Shown: positions 28,398 to 35,913 of the stretch, piece after piece
Numbering within the stretch: position 1 is the stretch's first letter
How the letters are laid out: each line of letters starts with the position of its first letter
Assembly (NCBI GenBank): GCA_019116445.1
Contig: DXBP01000036.1
Coordinates: forward strand, 1 to 35,913
DNA: 35,913 nucleotides
Reading direction: 5' to 3'
From: Candidatus Gemmiger excrementigallinarum
GTDB taxonomy: Bacteria > Bacillota > Clostridia > Oscillospirales > Ruminococcaceae
Program-made: the position numbers and the translations under genes
The notes under the pieces: model-generated
Told to the model about the DNA's origin: nothing
Databases searched by the model: none
Seen by the model: only the letters and a program-made list of their open reading frames with translations

Positions 28398-31268
28398 ATG
28401 TCTTTTTTTGAAAAACTGTTCGGTTCTTTCTCGGACAAAGAGCTCAAGCGCATCCAGCCTTTGGCGGACAAAGTGCTGGCGCTGGAGCCGGAAATGCAGA
28501 AGCTGACCGATGAGCAGCTGCAGGCCAAGACCACCGAATTCAGGGAGCGTCTGGCCAAGGGTGAAACGCTGGACGATCTGCTGCCCGAAGCCTTTGCCGT
28601 CTGCCGTGAGGCGGACTGGCGCGTGCTGGGCCTGAAGCCCTACCCCGTACAGATCATCGGCGGCATTGTGCTGCATCGTGCCTGCATCGCCGAGATGCAG
28701 ACCGGTGAAGGCAAAACGCTGGTGGCCACCATGCCCGTTTACCTGAACGCCCTGACCGGGCGCGGCGTGCACGTGGTCACCGTCAACGATTACCTGGCCC
28801 GCCGCGACAGTGAGTGGATGGGCAAGGTGTACCGCTACCTGGGCCTGACCGTTGGCCTGGTGGTCCACAGCGTGGCCCCCGCCGACCGCAAAAAGGCCTA
28901 CGAGGCCGACGTTACCTACGGCACCAACAACGAGTTTGGCTTTGACTACCTGCGGGACAACATGGTGGTCTACAAGGCCAACATGGTCCAGCGCGGCCAT
29001 GCCTACGCCATCGTGGACGAGGTGGACTCCATCCTCATCGACGAAGCCCGTACCCCGCTGATCATCAGTGGCAAGGGCGAGGATTCCAGCGCCATGTACA
29101 AGCGCGCCGACGACTTTGCCAAGACGCTGAAAAAGAGCGTGATCGTGGAACTGGACGACAAGGTTGCCGCCGAGGAACAGGTAGACGGCGACTATGTGGT
29201 GGACGAAAAGCGCAAGACCGCCACCCTGACCGAATCCGGCGTGCAGAAAGCCGAAGCCTACTTCGGCGTAGAAAACCTGGCCGATGCCGACAACATGGCC
29301 CTGCGCCATTACATTGACGGCGCCATCAAGGCCCGGGGCGTCATGCACCGTGACACCGACTACATCGTCAAAGACGGCGAAGTCATCATCGTGGACGAGT
29401 TCACCGGCCGCCTGATGTACGGCCGCCGCTTCAACGACGGTCTGCACCAGGCCATCGAAGCCAAGGAAGGCGTCAACGTGGCCGCCGAGAGCAAGACCCT
29501 GGCCACCGTCACCTTCCAGAACTACTTCCGTATGTACGACAAGCTGGCCGGCATGACCGGTACGGCTTCCACCGAAGCGGACGAATTCAGCGAGATCTAC
29601 GGTCTGCAGATTGTCAGCATCCCCACCAACAAGCCCCGGGCCCGCAAGGACCTGCCCGACAGCGTGTACAAGACCGTCAACGGCAAGTACAACGCCGTCA
29701 TTGAGCAGGTGGCGGAGTGCCATGCCAAGGGCCAGCCGGTGCTGGTGGGTACCGTCAGCGTGGAAAAGAGCGAAGCGCTTTCCAAGATGCTGAAAAAGCG
29801 CGGCATCGAGCACAACGTGCTGAACGCCAAGCAGCACGAGCGTGAAGCCGAGATCGTGGCCCAGGCCGGCAAGCAGGGCGCTGTGACCATCGCCACCAAC
29901 ATGGCCGGCCGTGGTACCGACATCATGCTGGGCGGCAACGTGACCTACATGGCCAAGGCTGCCCTGAAAAAGGAACTGACCAAAGAGCTGACCAAGGACC
30001 TGGACCAGCGCAAGGACGAGTACGAGCACGCGAAAGCCCGCGCCAAGGCTGCCGGCACCGAGCTGCCCACCCCGCCGGAAGCGGACATCGACGCCAAGCT
30101 GGAATTCCTGCTCACTGAATGTGACGGCCACGCCGACACCGAGGACACCGAAGTGCTGAACGCCCGCAAGCGTTTTGACGAACTGTGCGCCGAGTTCGAG
30201 CCCGAGATCAAGCAGGAAGCCGAAGCCGTGCGCGCGGCCGGCGGCCTGTTCATCATCGGCACCGAGCGGCACGAGAGCCGCCGTATCGACAACCAGCTGC
30301 GCGGCCGTGCCGGCCGTCAGGGCGACCCCGGCGCTTCCCGCTTCTTCCTGAGCCTGGAAGACGACCTGATGCGCATTTTCGGCGGCGAGCGTGTTCAGAA
30401 CCTGATGAACACCTTGGGCCTGGAAGAGGACGTGCCCATCGAAAACAAGCTCATCACCAACACCATCGAGAGTGCCCAGAAGAAGCTGGAAGCATCCAAC
30501 TTCGCCATCCGTAAACAGGTGCTGCAGTACGACGACGTCATGAACCAGCAGCGCGAGATCATCTACAAACAGCGCCAGATGGTGCTCAACGGGGAGGATA
30601 TCTCCGACAAGCTGCATGAGATGATGCGCCAGAGCATTGATGATGCCTGCGCCAACTACCTCAACGGCGAAACCGCCGATGACTGGGATTTTGCCGGTCT
30701 GCGCCGTCACTTCATGAACTGGCTGTGCCTGCCCACCGACTTCAACTACACCACCGCTCAGCTCAGCGATGTGACCCGGGAGGGCATTGCCGACGAGCTG
30801 TACAAGCGCGGCATGGACATTCTCACCGCCAAGGAATCCAAGTACGGTGCCCAGACCATGCGCGAGTTGGAGCGTATCTGCCTGCTGCGCAACGTGGACT
30901 CCAAGTGGATGGAGCACATCGACAACATGGACCAGCTGAAGCAGGGCATGGGCCTGCGCGGCTACGGTCAGCATGACCCCGTGGTGGAATACCGCATCGA
31001 AGGTTTTGCCATGTTCGACGAGATGATCGCCTCCATCCGGGAGGACGCCGTCCACATGCTGCTGACCATCGAGATCCGCCAGCAGAACGCCCAGCCCAAG
31101 CGGGAACAGGTTGCCAAGCCCACCGGCGAAGGCGCCCCCGTGAAAGCCGGTACCAAGGGTGCCGCCCCGGTGCGGGTGACCAAGATCGGCCGCAACGATC
31201 CCTGCCCCTGCGGCAGCGGTCTGAAGTGGAAAAAGTGCACCTGCAAAGAGTACCACCCCGACCTGTAA
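28398..31268 (+). CDS. secA: Preprotein translocase ATPase SecA
   Basis: This 956-residue motor drives secretory proteins through SecYEG. Walker A MQTGEGKT is at 100-107; [19 protein letters not shown] (DEAD-type motif II and the start of the pre-protein region) follows near 208. [28 protein letters not shown] and the helical scaffold complete the fold. The C-terminal metal-binding tail reads [17 protein letters not shown]: the first three ligands (CxC and C) are normal, but the fourth is Cys one position later than usual. The frame is open 27 nt upstream, but ATG 28398 follows CAGGGG by 7 nt. It is the only SecA seen. Confidence 0.96.
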   Translation: MSFFEKLFGSFSDKELKRIQPLADKVLALEPEMQKLTDEQLQAKTTEFRERLAKGETLDDLLPEAFAVCREADWRVLGLKPYPVQIIGGIVLHRACIAEMQTGEGKTLVATMPVYLNALTGRGVHVVTVNDYLARRDSEWMGKVYRYLGLTVGLVVHSVAPADRKKAYEADVTYGTNNEFGFDYLRDNMVVYKANMVQRGHAYAIVDEVDSILIDEARTPLIISGKGEDSSAMYKRADDFAKTLKKSVIVELDDKVAAEEQVDGDYVVDEKRKTATLTESGVQKAEAYFGVENLADADNMALRHYIDGAIKARGVMHRDTDYIVKDGEVIIVDEFTGRLMYGRRFNDGLHQAIEAKEGVNVAAESKTLATVTFQNYFRMYDKLAGMTGTASTEADEFSEIYGLQIVSIPTNKPRARKDLPDSVYKTVNGKYNAVIEQVAECHAKGQPVLVGTVSVEKSEALSKMLKKRGIEHNVLNAKQHEREAEIVAQAGKQGAVTIATNMAGRGTDIMLGGNVTYMAKAALKKELTKELTKDLDQRKDEYEHAKARAKAAGTELPTPPEADIDAKLEFLLTECDGHADTEDTEVLNARKRFDELCAEFEPEIKQEAEAVRAAGGLFIIGTERHESRRIDNQLRGRAGRQGDPGASRFFLSLEDDLMRIFGGERVQNLMNTLGLEEDVPIENKLITNTIESAQKKLEASNFAIRKQVLQYDDVMNQQREIIYKQRQMVLNGEDISDKLHEMMRQSIDDACANYLNGETADDWDFAGLRRHFMNWLCLPTDFNYTTAQLSDVTREGIADELYKRGMDILTAKESKYGAQTMRELERICLLRNVDSKWMEHIDNMDQLKQGMGLRGYGQHDPVVEYRIEGFAMFDEMIASIREDAVHMLLTIEIRQQNAQPKREQVAKPTGEGAPVKAGTKGAAPVRVTKIGRNDPCPCGSGLKWKKCTCKEYHPDL

Positions 31269-31283
31269 TTCCACAATCTCTGT

Positions 31284-31313
31284 GTGCGCCGCCAAAAGAC
31301 GGCGCACCTTTTT
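31284..31313 (+). terminator. Terminator after secA
   Basis: GTGCGCCG, loop CCAAAAGA, CGGCGCAC, then CTTTTT. Confidence 0.88.
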
Positions 31314-31331
31314 GCACTATGAGGTAATTTT

Positions 31332-31736
31332 ATGAAAGCACATATCCATTGGGAACCCCGCTGCGCCCTGCTGTGGCGCTTTGACGATACCTGCCCCGGC
31401 TACGAAGGACTGGCCCGGGCAGCACGCAGCTGCGGTGTGACCCTGCGCACCGTGGGCAACGGGGAGCTGGGCGCCCTGGTGGGGGATCTTTGCGCCGGCA
31501 AACCCGCCCCGGCCTTTGCCCCGCTGATCGCTGTGCCGGAGCGTCCGGCCATGATCGTCAGCGGATTGAGTCACCAGACCGGGGAGCTGGGGCGGTTCAT
31601 TGACCTGGTGAAGGATTCCGGCGCCGACCTGCCCCTGCGGGCCATGGTGACCCCCACCAGCAAGGAATGGACGCTGTCCCGGCTGCTGTTGGAACTGAAC
31701 CAGGAACATGACGCGGTGAACGAGGGTTCCCACTGA
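31332..31736 (+). CDS. DUF3783-like protein
   Basis: The 134-residue soluble protein resembles the small DUF3783 family: a basic first strand (MKAHIHWEPRCALLWRFDD), a middle AMIVSGLSHQTGELGRFIDLVK, and a C-terminal LRAMVTPTSKEWTLSRLLLELNQEH. The function is unknown. A weak ribosome site (GAGGTAAT) precedes the ATG. The stop overlaps the apbE start (TGATG), so the pair is translated together. Confidence 0.6.
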   Translation: MKAHIHWEPRCALLWRFDDTCPGYEGLARAARSCGVTLRTVGNGELGALVGDLCAGKPAPAFAPLIAVPERPAMIVSGLSHQTGELGRFIDLVKDSGADLPLRAMVTPTSKEWTLSRLLLELNQEHDAVNEGSH

Positions 31737-32788
31737 TGAAACCGCAGCTGAAACGCCTGGGTCTGGGGCTGGCAGCCGCCGTGCTGCTGGGCGCCCTTGT
31801 GGCTGGCAGTCTGCTGAACCGCCGCACGCTGTACACCACCACCTGGTTCGATCTGTTTGATACGGTTTCGGTGGTAAAGGGTTACGCCCGCAGTCAGGCG
31901 GAATGGGACGAGCAGATGGATGCCCTGCACGCCGACCTGCTGCATTACCACCAGCTGTTCGACATCTACAACCACTACGACGGCATGGTGAACCTGTACG
32001 ACGTGAACGCCCGGGCTGCCACGGCACCGGTGGCGGTGGACGAGGACCTGTACACCTTCCTGGACTGGTGCGCAAACACCGTCTATCCCCAGACGGACGG
32101 CGCCACCAACATCGCCGCCGGGGCTGTGCTGGCCCTGTGGCACGATGCCCGGGAGAGCGACACCCCTGCCCCGCCCGAGGATGCTCAAATTCAGCAGGCA
32201 CTGGCGCATATCGACATCGGGAACCTGCAGCTGGATGCCGGTGCCCGTACCGTTTTCCTGGCGGACGAAGCCATGAGCCTGGACGTGGGCGCCGTGGGCA
32301 AGGGCTACGCGGTGGAACTGGCCGCCGAAGCGGCGGAGGCCCGGGGGCTGGACAGTACCCTTTTGAACATCGGCGGCAATCTGCGGGCCATCGGGGAGAA
32401 GGCCAACGGTGAAGGCGTCTGGACCGTGGGCGTGGAAAATCCCTGGGGCAACGATCCCACCTATATCCAGACGCTGGCACTGCCCGATGGATACAGCCTG
32501 ATCGTCAGCGGCGACTACCAGCGGTATTTTGAATACGAGGGCGTGCGTTACTCCCACCTGATCGATCTGACCACCGGCTACCCGGCGCAGTATTGCAGCA
32601 GTGTGGCCATTCTGGCCCCCGACGACAGCGGCGGCACCGGGGACGCCCTTTCCACCGCTTTGTTCTGCCTGCCGGAGGAAAGCGGCCGCAGGGTGCTGGA
32701 ACACCAACCGGGCTTTGCCGCCCTGTGGATGTACCCCGACGGCACTACCCGCCAGACCGACAGCTGGACCGGGCAAGCCGCCCAATGA
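31736..32788 (+). CDS. apbE: FAD:protein FMN transferase ApbE
   Basis: The 350-residue protein attaches FMN from FAD to Thr residues of flavoproteins such as Nqr and Rnf subunits. A single helix at about 8-27 (LGLGLAAAVLLGALVAG) anchors it outside the membrane. The ApbE blocks LFDTVSVVKGYA, DVGAVGKGYAVELAAE, LLNIGGNLRAIG and YSHLIDLTTGYPA are all present. A metal site near DALSTALF supports Mg-dependent activity. Its target (an Rnf or Nqr complex) is not in the window. Confidence 0.92.
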   Translation: MKPQLKRLGLGLAAAVLLGALVAGSLLNRRTLYTTTWFDLFDTVSVVKGYARSQAEWDEQMDALHADLLHYHQLFDIYNHYDGMVNLYDVNARAATAPVAVDEDLYTFLDWCANTVYPQTDGATNIAAGAVLALWHDARESDTPAPPEDAQIQQALAHIDIGNLQLDAGARTVFLADEAMSLDVGAVGKGYAVELAAEAAEARGLDSTLLNIGGNLRAIGEKANGEGVWTVGVENPWGNDPTYIQTLALPDGYSLIVSGDYQRYFEYEGVRYSHLIDLTTGYPAQYCSSVAILAPDDSGGTGDALSTALFCLPEESGRRVLEHQPGFAALWMYPDGTTRQTDSWTGQAAQ

Positions 32789-32793
32789 CACAG

Positions 32794-32826
32794 AAAAAGG
32801 ACCACCCCGGCGGGGTGGTCCTTTTT
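32794..32826. terminator. Bidirectional terminator after apbE
   Basis: GGACCACCCC, loop GGC, GGGGTGGTCC, with AAAAA before and TTTTT after. It serves the convergent ABC operon too. Confidence 0.9.
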
Positions 32827-32834
32827 GTTTTCTA

Positions 32835-33641
32835 TTACGCTTCCTTGCTGAGCAGGATGCGGTCGTTGTCCAGCTGGTGGCCCACATTCTGGGCAAAACG
32901 TTCCAGCAGTTCCGGCACTGTCATGTGCGTGCGCTCTTCCCCGCCCACGTCCAGCACAATGCGGCCGTGGTCCATCATCAGGGTGCGGTTGCCCAGGGTC
33001 AGGGCGTCGTGCATATTGTGGGTGATCATCAGGCAGGTGATGTGGTGCTCCGCCACGATCTGCTTTGTCAGGTCCAGCACCTTTTCGGCGGTGGCGGGGT
33101 CCAGAGCCGCGGTGTGTTCATCCAGCAGCAGCAGTTTGGGGGTAACGAGGGTTGCCATCAGCAGCGTCAGCGCCTGGCGCTGGCCGCCCGAGAGCAGGCC
33201 CACCGGCTGCTTCATGCGATCTTCCAGTCCCAGTCCCAGGGCGGACAGCTTTTCGGCAAACAGGGCCCGGTCCGCCTTGGTGATGCGGGAGAAGGGCGAG
33301 GTATGCCCGGAGGCCCGCAGGAACGCCAGGGCGAGGTTTTCCTCAATGGTCATGTGGGGTGCCGTCCCCCGGAGCGGGTCCTGGAACATCCGCCCAATGA
33401 CCTTGGAGCGGCGGTAGTCCGGCATCATCGTGATGTCCTGACCATCCAGGGTGATGGTACCGGTATCGGCGATGAACTCCCCGGCGATGGCATTGAACAG
33501 CGTGGATTTGCCCGCACCGTTGGAACCCACGATGGTGGCGAAATCCCCTTCCTCCAGATGGAGGTTCACGTTCTGAAGCGCCACCTTCTCGTTGACGGTA
33601 CCGGGGTTGAAGGTCTTGCTCACACGTTGCAGATCAAGCAT
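32835..33641 (-). CDS. ABC transporter ATP-binding protein
   Basis: The 268-residue ATPase has Walker A GSNGAGKST (39-47), Q-loop, signature LLSGGQRQAL, Walker B LLLLDEHTAAL and H-loop MITHNM. It matches the ATPases paired with PF04392-type substrate-binding proteins. The chosen ATG at 33641 follows AAGAAGG; a longer frame reaches 33716 but runs through the permease gene. It starts inside the permease stop region (8-nt overlap), so it is the last of three coupled genes. Confidence 0.9.
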   Translation of the reverse strand: MLDLQRVSKTFNPGTVNEKVALQNVNLHLEEGDFATIVGSNGAGKSTLFNAIAGEFIADTGTITLDGQDITMMPDYRRSKVIGRMFQDPLRGTAPHMTIEENLALAFLRASGHTSPFSRITKADRALFAEKLSALGLGLEDRMKQPVGLLSGGQRQALTLLMATLVTPKLLLLDEHTAALDPATAEKVLDLTKQIVAEHHITCLMITHNMHDALTLGNRTLMMDHGRIVLDVGGEERTHMTVPELLERFAQNVGHQLDNDRILLSKEA

Positions 33642-34551
33642 GACGGACACCTTCTTTCTCCGCCTGGGCACGGCGGCGGCGGAAAGCCGCCCGGGCCTGC
33701 AGGGCAGGCGCGGCAATGGCCAGCGCCACGATGACAGCGGAAATCAGTTTAAGACACTCCGACGGGACGTTGGCCCGCAGAGCAATGGCAATAATAAAAC
33801 GGTAGATCACGCTGCCTGCCACGGCGGCTACCGCCTTGGTCCACAGACCGCCCCGGCCAAACAGCGTTTCGCCGATGATCAGCGACGCCAGACCGATGAC
33901 CACCATGCCGGTGCCCAGGTTGATGTCGGCGGACTTCTGATACTGGGCCAGCACCGCACCGGAGAGCGAAGTCATGGCGTTGGCGATGCAAAGCCCCACC
34001 GTGATGGTAAAGGTGGTGTTGATGGAGGACGCACGCACCATATCGGGGTTATCGCCGGTAGCGCGGATGGAAAGCCCCAGCCGGGTACCCAAAAAGAGGA
34101 TGAGCAGCACGCAGACCACCACGGTGATCAGTGCCGCCACCAGCAGTTTGTAGGGGGCGCTATCCCCCAGCAGGGCTTGTGCTGCGGTGAAGATCGTTTC
34201 GGTTTTGAGCATGGGTACGTTGGAGGAGAACCCCATGACCGCCAGGTTGACGGTGTACAGCCCGGTATTGGTGATGATGCCGGCCAGAATGGAGGGCACC
34301 GCCAGCCGCGTCTGCAAAAAGGCGGTAATGAATCCTGCGGCAGCGCCCGACAGCATAGCCAGGGGCAGCCCCAGGAAGGGATGCCCGGCCACGGCAGCGG
34401 TGGCGGACACCGCACACCCCAGCGTGAACGCGCCGTCGGTGGTCATATCGGCGATGTTGAGCACGCGGAAGCTGAGAAACAGCGCCATGGCGACCAGCGC
34501 ATAGATAAAGCCAAGTTCCAGTGCATTGAGCACGGTGGCAACGGTAAACAT
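33634..34551 (-). CDS. ABC transporter permease (BPD_transp_2 type)
   Basis: The 305-residue membrane protein has about eight helices and the pattern of the LivH/RbsC-like permease family (FRVLNIADMTTDGAFTLGCAV, LGLSIRATGDNPDMVRASSIN, VIGLASLIIGETLFGR). It forms the channel through which the imported ligand passes. The ATG at 34551 follows AAGGAGA. A longer frame to 34746 would read through the substrate-binding gene and is rejected. A hairpin before this gene (34585-34618) could limit its expression relative to the binding protein. Confidence 0.88.
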   Translation of the reverse strand: MFTVATVLNALELGFIYALVAMALFLSFRVLNIADMTTDGAFTLGCAVSATAAVAGHPFLGLPLAMLSGAAAGFITAFLQTRLAVPSILAGIITNTGLYTVNLAVMGFSSNVPMLKTETIFTAAQALLGDSAPYKLLVAALITVVVCVLLILFLGTRLGLSIRATGDNPDMVRASSINTTFTITVGLCIANAMTSLSGAVLAQYQKSADINLGTGMVVIGLASLIIGETLFGRGGLWTKAVAAVAGSVIYRFIIAIALRANVPSECLKLISAVIVALAIAAPALQARAAFRRRRAQAEKEGVRHA

Positions 34552-34584
34552 GGGACAGACTCTCCTTTGTATGGTTTTGCAGGC

Positions 34585-34618
34585 AAAAGAGAAAAGGACG
34601 CAGAACCGTCCTCTTCTC
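34585..34618 (-). terminator. Hairpin between binding-protein and permease genes
   Basis: On the minus strand: GAGAAGAGGACG, loop GTTCTG, CGTCCTTTTCTC, then TTTT. It is likely a partial terminator that keeps the permease and ATPase below the binding protein. Confidence 0.6.
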
Positions 34619-34633
34619 GATGCCAAAAACGAA

Positions 34634-35650
34634 TTATTCGGCGCTGGTGGTGACTTCCACCACCTGGCTGGCCAGATCATTGAAAACGCTGTAGTCGATG
34701 CCCAGGGCCGTGGCGGTATCGGTGTTGACGGTGATGATGCCGCCATCCATCACATGGTATTCCGGCACGGTACCGGTTTCCAGGATGTCCAGTGCCATAT
34801 CGGCGGTGTAGGTGCCCAGGTCGGTATAGTTGACGCCGCAGGTGGCGAAGGCACCTGCCGTGACGAAACTGTCGGCGCCGGTGTAGAACGGGATGCCGCC
34901 GTCGGTCAGCGTTTCAGAAACCGCCGCAGCAGCTGCCATGACCACGTTGTCGGTGGGGGTAAAGACGGCATCCACCTGGCCCACCATGCTGGCGGCCGCT
35001 GTCATGATCTCGTCGTTGGTGTTGCCGGTCTTTTCGATGTAGGCAATCCCCTTGGAATCCAGGTATTCCTTGGCTTCGGCGATGGGGGTGACGGAGTTGG
35101 CTTCCGAGTTGGAGTAAAGCAGGCCGACGGTCTGCAGGTCGGGCTGAACGGCCAGCATCATATCGATGATGGACTGAGTGTTCAGCGCATCGGAGGTACC
35201 GGTGACGTAGTCGATGCCGGTGAGGTCGGCGGCCGCCGGGTCCGAGATCGCCGCGTAGACCACCGGGGTGCCGGTGGATTCGCAGGCGGTGGCCATGCAC
35301 TGGGCCGCCAGCGTGGCGATGGGAATGACCGCATCGTATCCGTCGGAAACCACCTGGGTGCCGATCTGGTTCAGGGTGGTGGCGTCGTTCTGGCCGTTGA
35401 AGTCCTTGTATTCGATGGTGATGCCCTTTTCCGCAGCCTTGGCATCCAGTTCCGCCTCAATGGCAGTGCGGATCTCATCCAGGCTGGAATGGTCCATCTG
35501 CTGCACAATGGCGATCTTGTAGCCGTCGCCGGAAGTAGCTTCGGCGGTGGCGGTGGAGGCGGAAGCCGATGTGGTATCGGCGGTAGCCCCGCAGGCGGCG
35601 AGGGTGGTCATCATGGCAGCAGCGGACAGAACAGCAACAAACTTTTTCAT
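34634..35650 (-). CDS. ABC transporter substrate-binding lipoprotein
   Basis: The 338-residue binding protein of the PF04392 type has a lipoprotein signal (MKKFVAVLSAAAMMTTLAAC, Cys20) and a low-complexity linker. The core is KIAIVQQMDHSSLDEIRTAIEAEL..FNGQNDATTLNQIGTQVV..GYDAVIPIATLAAQ, and later VGLLYSNSEANSV..AKEYLD. In Clostridia such systems are sometimes tied to tryptophan or other aromatic amino acids; that is only a possibility here. AAAAGGAG precedes the ATG at 35650. It is the first and probably most abundant product of the operon. Confidence 0.85.
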   Translation of the reverse strand: MKKFVAVLSAAAMMTTLAACGATADTTSASASTATAEATSGDGYKIAIVQQMDHSSLDEIRTAIEAELDAKAAEKGITIEYKDFNGQNDATTLNQIGTQVVSDGYDAVIPIATLAAQCMATACESTGTPVVYAAISDPAAADLTGIDYVTGTSDALNTQSIIDMMLAVQPDLQTVGLLYSNSEANSVTPIAEAKEYLDSKGIAYIEKTGNTNDEIMTAAASMVGQVDAVFTPTDNVVMAAAAAVSETLTDGGIPFYTGADSFVTAGAFATCGVNYTDLGTYTADMALDILETGTVPEYHVMDGGIITVNTDTATALGIDYSVFNDLASQVVEVTTSAE

Positions 35651-35664
35651 GGTAAATCTCCTTT

Positions 35665-35754
35665 TCAGCATGGGGCAGCCGCAGCGGCTTGCCGGTGGTG
35701 TATTCCGTATGCAGAAAAGCGTCGCCATCGTTCTTTCAACAGGATCGTTTTCAT
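35665..35754 (-). CDS. Possible 29-residue leader peptide of the ABC operon
   Basis: A short ORF starts at ATG 35754 after GGGAGGGAG and stops 14 nt before the binding-protein ATG, so its stop lies beside the ribosome site of that gene. The peptide (MKTILLKERWRRFSAYGIHH..., Ala-rich end) carries one Trp, several Arg/Lys and a Tyr. It could tie binding-protein translation to ribosome movement, or be chance. No T-box antiterminator motif was found. Confidence 0.35.
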   Translation of the reverse strand: MKTILLKERWRRFSAYGIHHRQAAAAAPC

Positions 35755-35781
35755 CGCTGCTCCCTCCCCCCGGGCTTGTGT

Positions 35782-35913
35782 GCAAGTCATGACCCCCGGC
35801 TAAGCCGGGGGCTTGTGTAAGCCCTAGAAGGGCATCGTACCGGCAAGCCTCTCAAGAGGCACTGAAAAAATCGCCACTTGCATCACTTGCCCCACAGCCC
35901 GTAAACGGGCGCT
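35782..35913 (-). mobile_element. Possible right end of an IS200/IS605-type element, truncated
   Basis: Four hairpins occur in a row: GCCCG/CGGGC (35897-35910), GCCTCT/AGAGGC (35847-35860), GCCCT/AGGGC (35821-35833) and a 9-bp CCCCCGGCT/AGCCGGGGG stem (35793-35811), followed on the minus strand by GTCATGAC. This layout, with a terminal Gly/Cys-rich stem, resembles right ends of IS200/IS605 elements, where tnpB ends and the guide RNA is encoded. No recognisable TnpB is read within the window; a 29-codon open frame enters from the edge and stops at 35824. The call rests on shape only. Confidence 0.35.

Noticed and set aside
28353..31307. 984-codon minus-strand frame opposite secA
   Set aside because: Shadow of SecA caused by high GC at third positions; low-complexity translation.
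35651..35913. T-box leader upstream of the ABC importer
   Set aside because: No AGGGUGG-type antiterminator sequence or specifier-loop arrangement was found on the minus strand.
1..35913. CRISPR arrays
   Set aside because: No regularly spaced direct repeats were seen in any intergenic region.

Overview
The window is about 60% GC and densely coded, with short intergenic gaps, Shine-Dalgarno sites close to AGGAGG, TTGACA/TATAAT-type promoters and many GC-rich hairpin terminators. Two features point to a gut Oscillospiraceae/Ruminococcaceae bacterium (Faecalibacterium, Gemmiger or Subdoligranulum-like). One is a preQ1-III-type riboswitch ahead of a queT-like transporter, a class known mainly from that group. 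The other is the Clostridia-type gene content. The species cannot be fixed from the sequence alone. No rRNA, CRISPR array or intact prophage was seen.

Layout. 1-2.2 kb: the end of a 2-keto-3-deoxygluconate kinase, then birA-bioY (biotin sensing and uptake) behind a putative BirA operator. 2.3-6 kb: ruvX and uppS, a convergent cyclophilin lipoprotein, a DUF1292 protein, a structured RNA (possibly 6S) and a redoxin-fold protein without catalytic cysteines. 6-8.6 kb: cutC and an acetyltransferase on the minus strand, then a small two-helix membrane protein divergent from an XRE/S24 self-cleaving repressor. 8.7-11.4 kb: a radical-SAM protein and DUF4130 partner (a poorly described DNA modification/repair pair), convergent with a BlaI-type repressor whose upstream region holds three identical TACATTTGTA boxes. 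11.6-14.1 kb: serC-serA and a 57-residue protein. 14.3-18.4 kb: pyridoxine kinase, trmL, a DegV protein, and an ACT-domain/DUF711 pair. 18.4-20.8 kb: a carboxymuconolactone-decarboxylase-like protein with a MerR-type promoter, and a 4Fe-4S protein divergent from a Crp/Fnr regulator with a perfect 18-bp palindrome between them. 20.8-23.1 kb: minus-strand operon tsaE-tsaB-rpiB-upp. 23.2-25.5 kb: a RodA/FtsW protein, a DUF378 protein, and a secreted protein whose second half and small downstream ORF are clearly AT-richer. 25.5-26.1 kb: palindromic repeats and tRNA-Leu(CAA). 26-28.3 kb: riboswitch-queT-HAD-EamA. 28.4-32.8 kb: secA, then DUF3783 and apbE. 32.8-35.9 kb: a minus-strand ABC importer operon with a possible leader peptide, next to a run of hairpins resembling the right end of an IS200/IS605 element.

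Most genes are housekeeping: cofactor uptake, serine synthesis, tRNA modification, cell wall and secretion. The regulatory DNA is unusually readable. Candidate operators or riboswitches sit at the birA, S24, blaI, CMD, Fe-S/Crp, queT and secA promoters. The best candidates for under-described biology are the radical-SAM/DUF4130 pair, the S24 repressor with its divergent membrane peptide, the three-box BlaI region, the AT-rich secreted-protein cassette, and the hairpin array at the right edge. All functional calls come from reading motifs and overall resemblance; no database search was run.
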